Shown here: positions 5,324-6,286 of the stretch, in pieces
How positions within the stretch are numbered: position 1 is the stretch's first letter
How the letters are laid out: each line of letters starts with the position of its first letter
Assembly: GCA_020861055.1 (NCBI GenBank)
Contig: JAJBTD010000020.1
Span: 1 to 6,286, forward strand
Length of the DNA stretch: 6,286 bases
Source of the DNA: Clostridiales bacterium
GTDB lineage: Bacteria; Bacillota; Clostridia; Oscillospirales; Oscillospiraceae
Direction of reading: 5' to 3'
Made by a program: the position numbers and the translations under genes
The notes under the pieces: model-generated
What the model saw: only the letters and a program-made list of their open reading frames with translations
What the model was told of the DNA's origin: nothing
Database searches by the model: none

Positions 5324-6286
5324 TCAGCAGATTCCCTCTCTCTTTTTCAGTATGTCCACCTCGTCCAGCCACAGCCGGGCGACGGCGTCGCTGGGCATCC
5401 GCCAGTCTCCCCTTGGGGAGAGGGTGACGGTGCCCACCTTGGGGCCGTCGGGCAGGCAGGAGCGCTTGAACTGCTGGGAGAAGAACCGGCGATAGAAGTT
5501 CTCCAGCCAGCGGAGGATGACCTGAGGCGTGTACCGCCCCTTCCAGGCGTATACCGCCAGGCGGTAGACCTTCCCCGGCCGGAAGCCCCAGCGGACGGCG
5601 TAGTACAGGAAGAAGTCGTGAAGCTCATAGGGCCCCACCAGATCCTCCGTCCGTTGGGCGATCTGCCCGTCCTGCTCCGGGGGCAGCAGCTCCGGGGAGA
5701 CAGGGGTGTCCAGAATGTCCTGGAGGACGGCGGAGAGCCGGGGCTGCGTCTGCGCCGCATCGTCCCGGACGTAGGCAACCAGATGGCGCACCAGAGTCTT
5801 GGGGATGGAGGAATTGACGGCATACATACTCATATGGTCGCCGTTGTAGGTGGCCCAGCCCAGGGCCAGCTCGGAGAGATCGCCGGTACCCACTACCATG
5901 CCGCCGGTCTTGTTGGCCAGGTCCATGAGCACCTGGGTACGCTCTCTCGCCTGTCCATTTTCAAAGGTGACAGAGTGGTCGTCCATGCTCTGCCCGATGT
6001 CCCGGAAGTGGACGGAGACTGCCTGGCCGATGTCCACCGTCTTCAGCGTCGCCCCCAGCTCCTCCGCCAGCAGGACGGCGTTGGATTTGGTCCGCTGGGT
6101 GGTACCGTAGCAGGGCATGGTCACCGCCAGAATGTCGCTGGCGGGGCGGTTCAGCAGGTCCATGGCGGTCTTGGTGATCAGAATGGCCAGAGTGGAGTCC
6201 AGACCGCCGGAGAGTCCGATCACCGCCGTCCTGGCGTGGGTGTGCTCCAGCCGCTTGCGCAGGCCCTGATCCGCCAGGGCGAGAAT
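5324..6286 (-). CDS. nadE: Glutamine-dependent NAD+ synthase, synthetase domain (5' part outside window)
   Basis: The frame is open from the right edge (codon at 6286) to a TGA at 5324-5326, giving the C-terminal 320 residues. The enzyme uses ATP to turn nicotinic acid adenine dinucleotide into NAD+, the last step of NAD synthesis. Visible features are the ATP-pyrophosphatase loop VIGLSGGLDST (22-32 of the visible part), MPCYGTTQRTKSNA (57-70), DDHSVTFENGQAR (102-114) and VGTGDLSELALGWATYNGDHM (132-152). The C-terminal FKRSCLPDGPKVGTVTLSPRGDWRMPSD stretch (273-300) is also present. That last block and the long tail are typical of the large form, which carries an N-terminal nitrilase-type glutaminase domain (about 640-680 residues in all). 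About half the protein therefore lies beyond the window; this is family knowledge, not seen. A GTG near 6223 that could be mistaken for a start is an internal valine just before the ATP loop. The gene is the first visible one of the minus-strand run. Confidence 0.95.
   Translation of the reverse strand: MLALADQGLRKRLEHTHARTAVIGLSGGLDSTLAILITKTAMDLLNRPASDILAVTMPCYGTTQRTKSNAVLLAEELGATLKTVDIGQAVSVHFRDIGQSMDDHSVTFENGQARERTQVLMDLANKTGGMVVGTGDLSELALGWATYNGDHMSMYAVNSSIPKTLVRHLVAYVRDDAAQTQPRLSAVLQDILDTPVSPELLPPEQDGQIAQRTEDLVGPYELHDFFLYYAVRWGFRPGKVYRLAVYAWKGRYTPQVILRWLENFYRRFFSQQFKRSCLPDGPKVGTVTLSPRGDWRMPSDAVARLWLDEVDILKKREGIC

Noticed and set aside
2172..5427. Several long plus-strand open frames opposite the kinase, exoA, CHR and nadE genes
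   Set aside because: The minus-strand proteins carry conserved motifs and proper ribosome binding sites. The plus-strand products are Gly/His/Asp/Gln-rich artefacts of codon bias.

Overview
The window looks like part of a chromosome from a GC-rich, spore-forming Firmicute. The clues are a germination protein of the YpeB family, AGGAGG-type ribosome binding sites, tightly packed same-strand genes, and strongly G/C-biased third codon positions. Together these suggest a gut clostridial lineage such as the Oscillospiraceae (Oscillibacter/Flavonifractor/Lawsonibacter-like). The family assignment is inference; no marker gene in the window fixes the genus. I see no mobile element, phage gene, CRISPR array, tRNA or rRNA.

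Layout: (1) 1-658, minus strand: a HAD-family phosphatase whose C-terminus runs off the left edge. (2) 659-790: a short divergent intergenic region holding a good match to a forespore sigma-G promoter and a strong ribosome binding site, both serving the gene to its right. (3) 791-2149, plus strand: ypeB, a membrane-anchored spore germination protein with C-terminal PepSY repeats. It stands without the usual sleB partner next to it. (4) 2150-2168: a 19-bp gap between convergent stops, lying inside a degenerate heptamer tandem repeat. (5) 2169-6286, minus strand: a compact six-gene run in the order nadE (5' end outside the window), two half-size chromate-transporter (CHR) genes, a small unknown three-helix membrane protein, exoA (exonuclease III family AP endonuclease) and a pyridoxal/pyridoxamine kinase.

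In the minus-strand run, four of the five gene junctions overlap or are separated by no more than about 14 bp. The exception is a 55-bp gap before exoA, where I see no terminator hairpin. Co-transcription is therefore likely, with translational coupling at several junctions (TGA-T-ATG, TGATG, and a stop codon overlapping the next ribosome binding site). The gene contents (NAD synthesis, an anion transporter pair, a DNA repair nuclease, vitamin B6 salvage) share no single pathway, although two of them concern cofactor supply.

Most of the window is ordinary housekeeping. The points worth a second look are the solo ypeB with its own apparent sigma-G promoter, the unknown membrane protein coupled to the split CHR transporter, and the heptamer repeat that supplies the end of the kinase gene. 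I found no convincing evidence of an entirely new multi-gene system.
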